This document shows positions 1 to 6,211 of a stretch of 12,668 nucleotides of DNA, piece by piece. The stretch covers positions 1 to 12,668 of the forward strand of contig CAYNGH010000094.1 of NCBI GenBank assembly GCA_964396845.1, read 5' to 3'. Position numbers and translations under genes: made by a program. Numbering within the stretch: position 1 is the stretch's first letter; each line of letters begins with the position of its first letter. The notes beneath the pieces were generated by a model. The model had not been told where the DNA came from. It was given only the letters and a program-made list of their open reading frames with translations, and made no database searches. Source of the stretch: CAYNGH01 sp964396845. Lineage in GTDB: Bacteria; Vulcanimicrobiota; JAJTBE01; CAYNGH01.

Positions 1-199
1 TGTTCTTTATTGGATGTTTTTTTGATGATATTTGAGTTTTCCTAAAACACATTTCAATTAACTTTCTACTTTGAGTAACTCCTGATTCTTTTTTTTGAAC
101 GCGCCTTCTTCCTGTTTGTTCTTTATCGGATGTTTTTTCGATGATATTTGGATTTGCTAAAAACACTAATTTCGCAAGCTCAACTTTGAGTAACTTCTG
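1..199. repeat. Two diverged direct repeats, AT-rich
   Basis: Two copies of one sequence lie in the same direction at about 1-84 and 117-199, offset by 115-116 bp. The first 34 bases (1-34 and 117-150, starting TGTTCTTTAT) differ at two positions. Identity then falls, and it recovers at ACTTTGAGTAACT (68-80 and 183-195). The first copy begins at the window edge, so more copies may lie outside. The spacer at 85-116 contains a T run. The equivalent of the ATG at 141 in the first copy (25) runs into a stop after six codons, so the repeat probably did not evolve as coding sequence. It may be mobile-element or intergenic repeat DNA; the family is unknown. Confidence 0.6.
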
Positions 200-431
200 T
201 TGCATGACATTTTTTATCGATGGAGTATTGTTCCGGCATGGAAAATGTCAGCATTGCCAGCAATTGAGGAACGGGCTTGAGAAGCTTCGTGAAGAAAAAA
301 TCCAATTGAAGCACCTAGGCAAAGAGCTTGTGGCAGTTCGTGAAGATAACAAAGAGCTACGGGGCATCAATGCTAATCTTCTCTGCCGGATTGATGAGCT
401 GGAGTATGTATTCAGGCTCCTGAAGGAATAA
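141..431 (+). CDS. Small CxxC/coiled-coil protein, possible transposase N-terminal remnant
   Basis: The longest reading is 96 codons and I do not recognise a definite family. Residues 1-20 lie in the second direct repeat and look non-coding. A CxxC pair (CQHC) follows near residues 36-39, then an amphipathic Leu/Glu/Lys-rich helix runs to the end and should form a coiled coil. A CxxC followed by a coiled coil resembles the leader of some IS66-like transposases, but no catalytic domain follows. The start is unsure: neither ATG 141 nor ATG 204 has a good ribosome binding site, and 204 is favoured because it avoids the repeat. The stop codon lies inside a strong plus-strand terminator, which suggests a real transcript end. 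It is either a small stand-alone gene or the stub of a mobile element next to the tRNA. Confidence 0.4.
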   Translation: MIFGFAKNTNFASSTLSNFCCMTFFIDGVLFRHGKCQHCQQLRNGLEKLREEKIQLKHLGKELVAVREDNKELRGINANLLCRIDELEYVFRLLKE

Positions 432-451
432 TCGATTCCTACAGGTTTTTT
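419..451 (+). terminator. Rho-independent terminator, plus strand
   Basis: CCTG (419-422) pairs with CAGG (442-445) and AGGAAT (424-429) pairs with ATTCCT (435-440). There is one A/A mismatch between the two stems and a five-base loop. Six T residues follow directly (446-451). The stem contains the stop codon of the small ORF. The U-tract is present only for plus-strand RNA, so this does not terminate the tRNA transcript, which converges on it from the other side. Confidence 0.8.
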
Positions 452-454
452 AAA

Positions 455-527
455 CAGGGGCAGCAGGATTTGAACCCGCGACCTACGGTTTTGGAGACCG
501 TTGCTCTACCAGCTGAGCTATACCCCT
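455..527 (-). tRNA. tRNA-Trp (anticodon CCA)
   Basis: The minus strand folds into a complete 73-nt cloverleaf. The acceptor stem pairs AGGGGTA with TGCCCCT (one G-U), followed by discriminator G. The D arm is GCTC/GAGC with AGCTGGTA in the loop. The anticodon stem is ACGGT/ACCGT around loop CTCCAAA, giving anticodon CCA. The variable loop is AGGTC and the T arm is GCGGG-TTCAAAT-CCTGC. The 3' CCA is not encoded, since TTT follows, so it must be added by CCA-adding enzyme. Many bacteria have secE and nusG just downstream of tRNA-Trp; here the repeat region lies there instead. Confidence 0.97.
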
Positions 528-538
528 ACAGCGGCGTT

Positions 539-567
539 ATTATATCATGTTTTCAAGAATACTGCAA
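539..567 (-). promoter_or_regulatory. Promoter of tRNA-Trp
   Basis: On the minus strand a perfect TATAAT (544-539) is preceded by TGA, giving an extended -10. Exactly 17 bases upstream is TTGCAG (567-562), a weak -35. The predicted start lies near 532, about 5 bases before the mature tRNA 5' end. Confidence 0.65.
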
Positions 568-571
568 TATG

Positions 572-610
572 GGATTGAAGATAATTTTTACAATTAATTG
601 CCTTCAATCC
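572..610. repeat. Inverted repeat over the end of the TPR gene
   Basis: GGATTGAAG (572-580) and CTTCAATCC (602-610) are perfect 9-bp arms around an AT-rich 21-bp loop that contains the palindrome CAATTAATTG. The right arm covers the TGA stop of the TPR gene. No U-tract follows on either strand, so it is not a classic terminator, though it could define or protect the mRNA 3' end. Confidence 0.45.
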
Positions 611-1518
611 AGATCCTCCAGATCCTCCAGTTCATCCAGATCCTCCAGATCCCCAGCATCCTCAACAACCTCAACCTCAACCTCAACCTCTTCATCTGCC
701 TCGTCACTCTCATCCAGATCACCAGATTCTTCGATACTGGCCAGCTCATCAAGGATTACCAGAAGCTCCCTTACATCTTCTTCCATCTTTCCCCCAGGGG
801 ACAACTCCAGAGATTTTAACAGATTCTCCCTGGCAGCTTCATAATTTTCCAGGTTCATATAGGCTTCGCCCAGGTAAAAATATGCATTGGCTCCCTGGGG
901 ATTCTCCTCAAGATAACGATTGTAAAACTCAATGGCTTCCAGATATTCTCCCCGGTCGGCATGATAAAACCCCCCCTTAAGACAAGTCAGCCTGATCTGC
1001 CGATGAACATGATCTGACATTTCCAGTGACATCTCAAGAACCTTGTCAAACTCACCAATAGCTCTTGTAAATTCTTCTTTCCTTGAATATAAATCTCCGA
1101 GATAAAGATGAATCCTGAGGTTTTCCGGGCACATTTCCAGGGCTTTTTTCAGATCGTTTACAGCCCGGGCATACTTGCCCCGGTTTCCTTCAAGAAGCGC
1201 CCGGCCCACATAAGCCATGTGAAAACCCGGATCAATCTGAATAGCTCGGTTAAAGTCCTGGACTGATTTTAGCACATTACCCATCTTGCACTGGATAAGT
1301 CCTCGAAGACAATATCCGACTGTACTGCGGGGATCCATCTCCAAAAAACGTTCCATCTCCTGGTGAGCCCCTTCAAAATCCCCTGCAGCATAAAGAAAAA
1401 AGCCCCTCTGAAGATAATTGACAGAATCTTCTGGATTTCTTGAAGAAAGCTGGCGAAAATATTCCGCTGCCAGCTTGATCCGGGAAATATCCCTGTATGA
1501 CTCCTTGTCCGGGGGCAT
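604..1518 (-). CDS. TPR-repeat protein with acidic C-terminal tail
   Basis: This is a 304-residue, probably cytoplasmic protein with no signal peptide. Six tetratricopeptide repeats can be read, at about residues 32-65, 66-99, 100-133, 134-163, 175-208 and 209-242. They carry the usual small residues, a Y/F before Ala, and Pro near position 32 (for example FLEMDPRS, AIQIDPGF, SLELSPGG). TPRs form a helical scaffold for protein binding, so a scaffolding or chaperone-like role is likely but the partner is unknown. Residues from about 262 to the end are almost only Glu, Asp, Val and Leu, encoded by short tandem repeats. ATG 1518 has GAGGT about 7 bases upstream. The gene lies 115 bp downstream of the M23 gene and may be read with it. 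Confidence 0.88.
   Translation of the reverse strand: MPPDKESYRDISRIKLAAEYFRQLSSRNPEDSVNYLQRGFFLYAAGDFEGAHQEMERFLEMDPRSTVGYCLRGLIQCKMGNVLKSVQDFNRAIQIDPGFHMAYVGRALLEGNRGKYARAVNDLKKALEMCPENLRIHLYLGDLYSRKEEFTRAIGEFDKVLEMSLEMSDHVHRQIRLTCLKGGFYHADRGEYLEAIEFYNRYLEENPQGANAYFYLGEAYMNLENYEAARENLLKSLELSPGGKMEEDVRELLVILDELASIEESGDLDESDEADEEVEVEVEVVEDAGDLEDLDELEDLEDLD
608..690. repeat. In-frame 9-bp and 6-bp tandem repeats in the TPR gene tail
   Basis: Five 9-bp units (TCCAGATCC on the plus strand; the third is TCCAGTTCA) run from 608 to 652, up to the stop codon, and encode the E-D-L-type tail. Four exact AACCTC units at 667-690 encode Glu-Val repeats. Unit lengths are multiples of three, so slippage would change tail length without a frameshift. 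Confidence 0.8.
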
Positions 1519-1633
1519 TTACTACCTCAAATAACAAGTTAATATTAAGAATTGCTTATTCAATCAGAAACTGATAAAACCCTCCCGGAAATCCTGCCAT
1601 TACAGGTCACCCTGGCCGGATGAAAGCTGAATC

Positions 1634-2824
1634 CTACCGCAGAAAACCCCAAGGATTGACAGGTACACCATTCTGACGGAATTCAAAGTGAAGATGAGGG
1701 CCGGTGGAATAACCAGTGCTTCCTACCGCGGCAACAACCTGTCCCTTGCTGACTGTTTCGCCTTTTGAAACATAAAGCCGGGATGCATGGGCATACAGGG
1801 TGCTTACTCCCTTGCCATGATCGATAATTACCGTGTTGCCATAGCCACCGCACCAGCCCGACAGAATTACTGTCCCGCCATCAACAGCCTTGATGGATGT
1901 CCCATAACCAGCTCCAATGTCGATGCCTGTATGCATCCGCCATGTGCCGAATATGGGGTGACGGCGGTAGCCATAGTCGGAAGTGATGGGGCCGGGACAA
2001 GGCCAGACATAGCTTCCGGTACTCTGGGCCGGAGCATAGGAACGTCCCTGGGACTGCCTGCGGCTCCTCTGGTATTGGCGGATCATGGCCTGGATTTCAT
2101 TTTCCAGCTCCTGGGTATGTCCTTCCAGTTCAACCCGGCGTTGCTGGTAATAGTTTCTCTCCTGCTCAACCCGCTCCAGCAGTTGTTCCCGGGTTTTTTC
2201 AATTGATTCCAGGCTGTTCCGTTTCTGGGTCAGCTGTCCTCGGTGGGACAACATCCGACGATATTTATCGTGGATCTCGTTTTGTTTATACTTGATGGCT
2301 TCCTGTTCCATCCGCAAAGTCTTCACCAGATTCTGATCCGACTGGCAAATCAGGCTCAAATAATTAGAATGGTTGACAAAATCAGAAAAATTACTGCTCC
2401 CCAGCAATACCATCATGCTGTTATTGTCATCATTGAGATAAATCTCCCGAAGACGTTTCTGCAACTGGCCCTGGCGTTCATCATAACGTTTCTGTATCCG
2501 GGCCAGTTCCGAACGCAGACGCTTTATGTCCTGCTGTGAAGTTTCGATGGATTTGTTGAGGCTGGCAATATCCCCCTGGAGGGTTTTAATCTGGTTCTGG
2601 GTCCTGTTGAGCTGATGAGAAAGGTCCCTTTGCTGGACATTGGAAAACTCCAGCCTTCCCTTGACAGTGCGAAGATTCTTCCGGACTTCGTTCAGCTGAT
2701 GGCGCTTCTGCTCAAGGGTGGACCCCCAGGCCGGCTCTGCGATAATATAGACCGCAAAAACTATGATTAAAAGAAGAATAAATTGTGACACCACAGGACT
2801 GATATGCTTTTTGCAGTTCTTCAT
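1634..2824 (-). CDS. Exported coiled-coil M23 (LytM-type) peptidoglycan endopeptidase
   Basis: A 396-residue murein hydrolase or hydrolase activator of the EnvC/CwlO-like layout. Residues 1-34 form a signal peptide or membrane anchor (MKNCKK, then hydrophobic residues 11-29). Residues 35-255 are long coiled coil, interrupted near 126-160 by the segment REIYLNDDNN...LLGSSNFSDF seen in such N-terminal regions. After a linker, the M23 domain spans about 270-396. Zinc and catalytic residues are intact: H298 and D302 (HTGID), H346 (YAHAS), H377 and H379 (GPHLHFE). It is therefore predicted to be active, unlike EnvC, which has lost catalytic residues; M23 enzymes cut peptide cross-links in peptidoglycan. 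ATG 2824 was chosen over upstream starts because AGGTGA lies 8-9 bases ahead and the signal peptide starts there. Confidence 0.9.
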   Translation of the reverse strand: MKNCKKHISPVVSQFILLLIIVFAVYIIAEPAWGSTLEQKRHQLNEVRKNLRTVKGRLEFSNVQQRDLSHQLNRTQNQIKTLQGDIASLNKSIETSQQDIKRLRSELARIQKRYDERQGQLQKRLREIYLNDDNNSMMVLLGSSNFSDFVNHSNYLSLICQSDQNLVKTLRMEQEAIKYKQNEIHDKYRRMLSHRGQLTQKRNSLESIEKTREQLLERVEQERNYYQQRRVELEGHTQELENEIQAMIRQYQRSRRQSQGRSYAPAQSTGSYVWPCPGPITSDYGYRRHPIFGTWRMHTGIDIGAGYGTSIKAVDGGTVILSGWCGGYGNTVIIDHGKGVSTLYAHASRLYVSKGETVSKGQVVAAVGSTGYSTGPHLHFEFRQNGVPVNPWGFLR

Positions 2825-2937
2825 CTGGAATCTCACCTGTATCATACTAAAATGTAAAACTTTTTTATGCTGATTAATAAATATCTTATGGAACAACATC
2901 CCTTCGCCAGGTATGAGAAAAAATCCTGCCATCTCAC

Positions 2938-2962
2938 AAAAACTGAACCTCTCTCTGGTCAG
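2938..2962 (-). terminator. Terminator after potB
   Basis: On the minus strand, CTGACC (2962-2957) pairs with GGTTCAG (2949-2943) with one bulged base. Five T residues follow (2942-2938). The hairpin overlaps the potB stop codon. It separates the transporter genes from the M23 gene, which would then need its own promoter. Confidence 0.55.
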
Positions 2963-3825
2963 GTATTTTCCCTGCCAACAACCCTGGAATAGACAAAAAT
3001 CGAAATGAGCATGAAAGCCATCAGCATAAAAGACAGGGCCGACCCGAAAGGCCAGTTGAAGGATTCCAGAAACTGGGCCTGGATGACATTGCCAATCATG
3101 GTAGTTTCCGGCCCGCCTAAAACATCAGAAGTTACAAAATCCCCCACGCAGGGGATGAATGTCAGCAGAGATCCTGCCACAACCCCCGGCAGACTCAAGG
3201 GGAAAATAACCTTGAAAAAAGCCCGCACCGGGGAAGCCCCCAGATCCATGGAAGCCTCCACCAGGGATTTATCCAGCTTTTCCAGGGAAACATATATGGG
3301 CAGGGTCATAAAGGGGAGAAATCCATAGGTAAGCCCCAGAATCACTGCAAAGGGAGTGTTGAGAAAAATAATCGGCTCCGAGATGATTCTGAGGCTCAGA
3401 AAAATCGTGTTGATGACTCCTTCACTTCGAAGAAGAACAATCCACGCATAGGTTCTGATAAGGTATGATGTCCAGAAGGGGAGCATAATCAGCAGGATAT
3501 AGATATTCTTGCGTTTCCCACCAAAAGCTGCAATATAATAGGCGATGGGATACCCCATAAGCAGGCAAAGTATTGTTGTGACAAGGGCATACGTCAAGGT
3601 TCGAAGAAACACCGGGAGATAGTGGGGAGAAAACACCCGGATATAGTTCTCCCACGTGAATTGAGGCAGGATCTCAAAATTCTCTCCCAGTGGATGAAAG
3701 CTCTTCTCTGCCACGGTGAGCATCGGAATAATCAGGAGAAACACCGCCACCAGAATAAACGGCGACAGCATAAGGTAAGCCCTCAGCCGGGGATTCTGTT
3801 TCCAGTGAAGGCCGGCAGATTTCAT
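2959..3825 (-). CDS. potB: Spermidine/putrescine ABC transporter permease PotB
   Basis: A 288-residue inner-membrane permease of the PotB/binding-protein-dependent type I family. About six membrane segments are visible, near residues 16-38, 75-97, 107-130, 158-180, 213-235 and 262-283. The cytoplasmic EAA loop that docks the ATPase is at about 190-214 (EASMDLGAS...LPG). PotB-like stretches include LPFWTSYLIRTYAW near 115, LPFMTLPIYVSLEKLDKSL near 170, DVLGG, and IGNVIQAQF with NWPFG. ATG 3825 was chosen: it lies 5 nt after the potD stop with GGGGAG about 12 bases ahead, whereas the longer TTG start at 3873 overlaps potD. Known polyamine importers use a PotB-PotC heterodimer plus ATPase PotA. 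Neither PotC nor PotA is in the window. Confidence 0.93.
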   Translation of the reverse strand: MKSAGLHWKQNPRLRAYLMLSPFILVAVFLLIIPMLTVAEKSFHPLGENFEILPQFTWENYIRVFSPHYLPVFLRTLTYALVTTILCLLMGYPIAYYIAAFGGKRKNIYILLIMLPFWTSYLIRTYAWIVLLRSEGVINTIFLSLRIISEPIIFLNTPFAVILGLTYGFLPFMTLPIYVSLEKLDKSLVEASMDLGASPVRAFFKVIFPLSLPGVVAGSLLTFIPCVGDFVTSDVLGGPETTMIGNVIQAQFLESFNWPFGSALSFMLMAFMLISIFVYSRVVGRENT

Positions 3826-3830
3826 GGCTT

Positions 3831-4910
3831 TTATTTTCTCCCCAGTTTTATGTCTTCCATCAGGATGTTCCAATATTTTTCTTCCTCACCGATATCATCA
3901 TAAAATTCCAGCTTCTTCATTGTTTCCTCACATGGATAAATCCTTCTGTCCCCGGCAACAACAGGGTTGACCTTCTCCAACAGCCGGTAGGAAGTCTTCA
4001 GTGGTGTGGGATAACCGGTATGGGAGGCATTTCTCATGCCCACCTGGGGATCCATAAGATAATTGATAAACTCCCTGGCCAGTTCGGGATTCACTGCCCC
4101 CGCGGGAATACAGCAGTTGTCAACCCATATAAACGAACCCTCCCGGGGCACAACATAATCAATATCGGGATTCTCCCGCATGGCCTGATAAACATCACCG
4201 CTCCAGCCCTGACAAAGCCAGGTTTCGTTGGCCATCAGTTCATCCTGGTATGTGTCGGAAGTATATTTCTTCAGAAGGGGCCGTTGCTCCAGAAGTTTTT
4301 TCTTGGCTTCTTCAAGATGAGCATGGTTGGTGTCGTTGCCGGAGTAACCCAGCATCTTGAGAGTGCACCCGATTAAATCCCGCTTTTCATCCAGCATGGT
4401 TATCTTGCCTTTGTATTTGGGGTTCCATAAAATCTCCCAGGAATCCACCGGCTCGGCAACATATCTCTTGTTATATGCAATAACTGTGGTACCCCAAAGA
4501 TATGGAGCAGACCAGTCATGCCCCGGATCGTATGGAGGGGACTTGAAAATATCCATCAGGCCGTCCATGTTGGGAATTTTATCGGGCATCAGGGGCAGGA
4601 TAAGATTGTGACGAAGAAACCGGCGCAGGATATTGTCGGTGGCGATTATCAGATCATAACCGGTAACGCCGATTTTTATCTTGGCAAAGAGTATCTCGGA
4701 ATTGGAATAATAGTCAACATTTATCCGGCTGTTGTAATCCCGTTCAAAGTCAGGTATGGTCTGGGGAGAAATATAGTTGGAATAATTGTAGAAATTCATG
4801 ACCCGGTCCCGACTGCCCCTTGAGGAACATCCCGATAGACCCGGAAGGAGTATGGATCCTCCCAGGGCCAGAATCCCGCCGATAAATTCCCTTCGCCCGA
4901 AACGTCCCAT
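3831..4910 (-). CDS. potD: Polyamine-binding lipoprotein PotD
   Basis: A 359-residue extracytoplasmic solute-binding protein that delivers spermidine or putrescine to the PotB-type permease. The N-terminus has a twin-arginine-like motif (GRREFIGG, residues 5-12), a hydrophobic stretch and lipobox LSGC with C28 as lipidation site. The mature part follows PotD closely: YNYSNYISP near 41-49, LWGTTVIAYN near 138-147, SWEILWNPKYKGK near 157-169, KMLGYSGN near 185-192, FIWVDN near 260-265 and GYPTP near 299-303. Equivalents of E. coli PotD ligand residues W229, W255 and D257 appear kept (W236, W262, D264), with acidic residues D174/E175 near the D168/E171 site. The W34 position is Tyr here. ATG 4910 follows a perfect AAGGAGGT. 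Confidence 0.94.
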   Translation of the reverse strand: MGRFGRREFIGGILALGGSILLPGLSGCSSRGSRDRVMNFYNYSNYISPQTIPDFERDYNSRINVDYYSNSEILFAKIKIGVTGYDLIIATDNILRRFLRHNLILPLMPDKIPNMDGLMDIFKSPPYDPGHDWSAPYLWGTTVIAYNKRYVAEPVDSWEILWNPKYKGKITMLDEKRDLIGCTLKMLGYSGNDTNHAHLEEAKKKLLEQRPLLKKYTSDTYQDELMANETWLCQGWSGDVYQAMRENPDIDYVVPREGSFIWVDNCCIPAGAVNPELAREFINYLMDPQVGMRNASHTGYPTPLKTSYRLLEKVNPVVAGDRRIYPCEETMKKLEFYDDIGEEEKYWNILMEDIKLGRK

Positions 4911-4938
4911 CCTGACGGTAACCTCCTTGGATTATGGG

Positions 4939-4963
4939 CCAGTAGATTCTTCGGATCTTCTGG
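4939..4963 (-). promoter_or_regulatory. Stem-loop in the potD leader
   Basis: CCAG (4939-4942) pairs with CTGG (4960-4963) and AGAT (4944-4947) with ATCT (4955-4958), with one symmetric mismatch and a 7-base loop. It lies about 20 bases upstream of the potD ribosome binding site and has no U-tract. It could influence potD translation or mRNA stability. It matches no riboswitch family I recognise. Confidence 0.35.
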
Positions 4964-4972
4964 ACTTCCTTT

Positions 4973-5002
4973 AAAAGAACAGACCGACTGGGAAAATCGG
5001 CC
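4973..5002 (-). terminator. Probable terminator between amidase gene and potD
   Basis: On the minus strand GGCCGA (5002-4997) pairs with TCGGTC (4987-4982), including one G-U, around a 9-base loop. TGTTCTTTT follows. It lies about 70 bp past the amidase stop. The plus strand has its own T run at 5005-5011 but a poorer stem. Confidence 0.4.
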
Positions 5003-5070
5003 TATTTTTTTGTTTCCCAAACCGGTTTACCCCTGGCCTGGAAATATACTTTTATGAACTGATTAATTGA

Positions 5071-5952
5071 TTATTCGTTCAAATAATAACGGAGCTTGAA
5101 CATGTAAGCCCTGCCGGGGCCTCGGCCCGTGGAACCGGGAGGATAACGGTCGGGATAGCGGGCATCGGCAAAATCAAGATATTCGGGGACAAGATCCTTG
5201 CCCTTTGCCACTTCATAATGCCCAAGGACTTTTTCTTTGGGAATATTGTATCTGCCCATCAGAAATCTGACCAGGGCAAAGCTGACCTTGAGCTGACGTT
5301 CATTCTTGAGGATTTCATTCTCATTCCTGCCGATAAGATCCACAGATATGGCAACATGGTTCACCCCGTAAGTTCCCCTGGCCCGGACTTCCGGCGGGAC
5401 AAGCTCATATATGGTGCCGTCCTTGTCAACCACAAAATGAACCGACAGATTCCCCTCTGCCCCGCCGTTGACAAAGGTCCACCAAAGCCGGGCAAAATCC
5501 TCAGTGCCGGAATAGTGCATCACAATCAGCCTGGGAGTCATTTCCAGCCGGTCATCCCGATAGTGCTTCTGGAAATATCCTCGGTATTGATCCTGCCATT
5601 GTTCCATAGGCAGATGCTTTTTTACCACTACAGCTCCCTGAACCGCCCCGGAGGCAACCCCGGGAACTGTCGGCACACCGGACACACCGGGCACAACAGG
5701 CACTCCGGGAGTTCCCGACGGGGGAGGTATGGCAGGAACCCCCGATGCCGGCGGGATACCGGGAACACTGGACGAACTGTGGGCATCCTTGCCCTTGTAT
5801 GTGGGCACTCCTTTATTTTGCTGGCTTTGCAGCCGGTTGATGTCTGCATTGGTCAGGTTCTTGGCATCAACCCCAGTCAGGCTCATCATCAGGATCAGAA
5901 CTGCTGGTAAAATCCCACTTAATACTCTGGAAAAGACGGCTGATTTTTTCAC
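5071..5952 (-). CDS. Exported N-acetylmuramoyl-L-alanine amidase (Amidase_2/PGRP type)
   Basis: A 293-residue peptidoglycan amidase, which would cut the bond between N-acetylmuramic acid and L-alanine outside the membrane. Residues 1-30 are a signal peptide ending VDA, with likely cleavage after A30. Residues about 62-105 are a Pro/Gly/Val linker in steps of three (VPG, IPP, ASG, VPA). The catalytic domain spans about 138-275. Zn2+ ligands are H146 (MHYSG) and H245 (GHYEV); D253, eight residues after H245, is the best third ligand by comparison with T7 lysozyme spacing. SVHFVVDKDGTIYELV near 170-185 is typical. GTG 5952 was chosen because GGAGG lies 9 bases ahead; the longer TTG 5982 start lacks this and would spoil the signal peptide. 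It is transcribed from the promoter at 6049-6077. Confidence 0.9.
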   Translation of the reverse strand: MKKSAVFSRVLSGILPAVLILMMSLTGVDAKNLTNADINRLQSQQNKGVPTYKGKDAHSSSSVPGIPPASGVPAIPPPSGTPGVPVVPGVSGVPTVPGVASGAVQGAVVVKKHLPMEQWQDQYRGYFQKHYRDDRLEMTPRLIVMHYSGTEDFARLWWTFVNGGAEGNLSVHFVVDKDGTIYELVPPEVRARGTYGVNHVAISVDLIGRNENEILKNERQLKVSFALVRFLMGRYNIPKEKVLGHYEVAKGKDLVPEYLDFADARYPDRYPPGSTGRGPGRAYMFKLRYYLNE

Positions 5953-5998
5953 TATCCCACACCTCCCGGTTAATTGTGGCAATATAACATGAATTCTT

Positions 5999-6014
5999 CC
6001 CGGAGAACTCCGGG
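5999..6014. promoter_or_regulatory. Inverted repeat in the amidase leader
   Basis: CCCGGAG (5999-6005) and CTCCGGG (6008-6014) are perfect 7-bp arms two bases apart. It lies between the predicted amidase transcription start (about 6042) and the GTG start. It could be an operator for a dimeric repressor, or a tight leader hairpin if transcribed, although a two-base loop argues against RNA folding of the full stem. Confidence 0.4.
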
Positions 6015-6048
6015 CAATGCCACATCCCTGCAGTTGACAATGGCTCTT

Positions 6049-6077
6049 TTCATATCAGGGATATTACATTTCTTCAA
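6049..6077 (-). promoter_or_regulatory. Candidate promoter of the amidase gene
   Basis: On the minus strand TTGAAG (6077-6072) is followed 17 bases later by TATGAA (6054-6049), with TGA directly before the hexamer as an extended -10. Each hexamer matches four of six consensus bases. The predicted leader is about 90 nt. Confidence 0.45.
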
Positions 6078-6183
6078 CAACAGCAACAACCCTTCGTCCC
6101 GTGTTATTCTGGTTTCATTTATCTCTCAAATCCCGGTACTGCCATAATTTTACATAATTTTTACATCTATTTTGACTCGATTC

Positions 6184-6192
6184 TGCTATAAT
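6184..6192 (+). promoter_or_regulatory. Extended -10 promoter of the C11 protease gene
   Basis: TGCTATAAT (6184-6192) is a perfect extended -10. No good -35 lies at 16-18 bp; TTGACT at 6172-6177 is only 9 bases away. Transcription would start near 6199, giving a leader of only about 12-13 nt that begins at the GGAGG ribosome binding site. Confidence 0.45.
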
Positions 6193-6211
6193 ATATTTGG
6201 AGGAAATTATT

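Noticed and set aside
608..690. Tandem repeats as a CRISPR-like or protein-binding array
   Set aside because: Units are 6 and 9 bp with no spacers and sit in frame in a coding region, so they are a low-complexity protein tail.
1519..1633. Own promoter or terminator between the M23 and TPR genes
   Set aside because: Only a weak TAATAT-like hexamer, a small ATCAG/CTGAT dyad and a 4-bp stem are seen, none strong enough to call.
2825..2932. Longer start for the M23 protein at 2932
   Set aside because: It adds 36 residues before a proper signal peptide and has no ribosome binding site; ATG 2824 has AGGTGA at good spacing.
5218..5910. Long plus-strand open frame (230 codons) across the amidase gene
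   Set aside because: It is antisense to a clearly recognisable amidase with signal peptide and zinc ligands; its own translation shows no domain and no ribosome binding site.
6034..6039. Perfect TTGACA -35 on the plus strand
   Set aside because: No acceptable -10 hexamer follows at 16-18 bp, and it is about 170 bp from the next plus-strand start.
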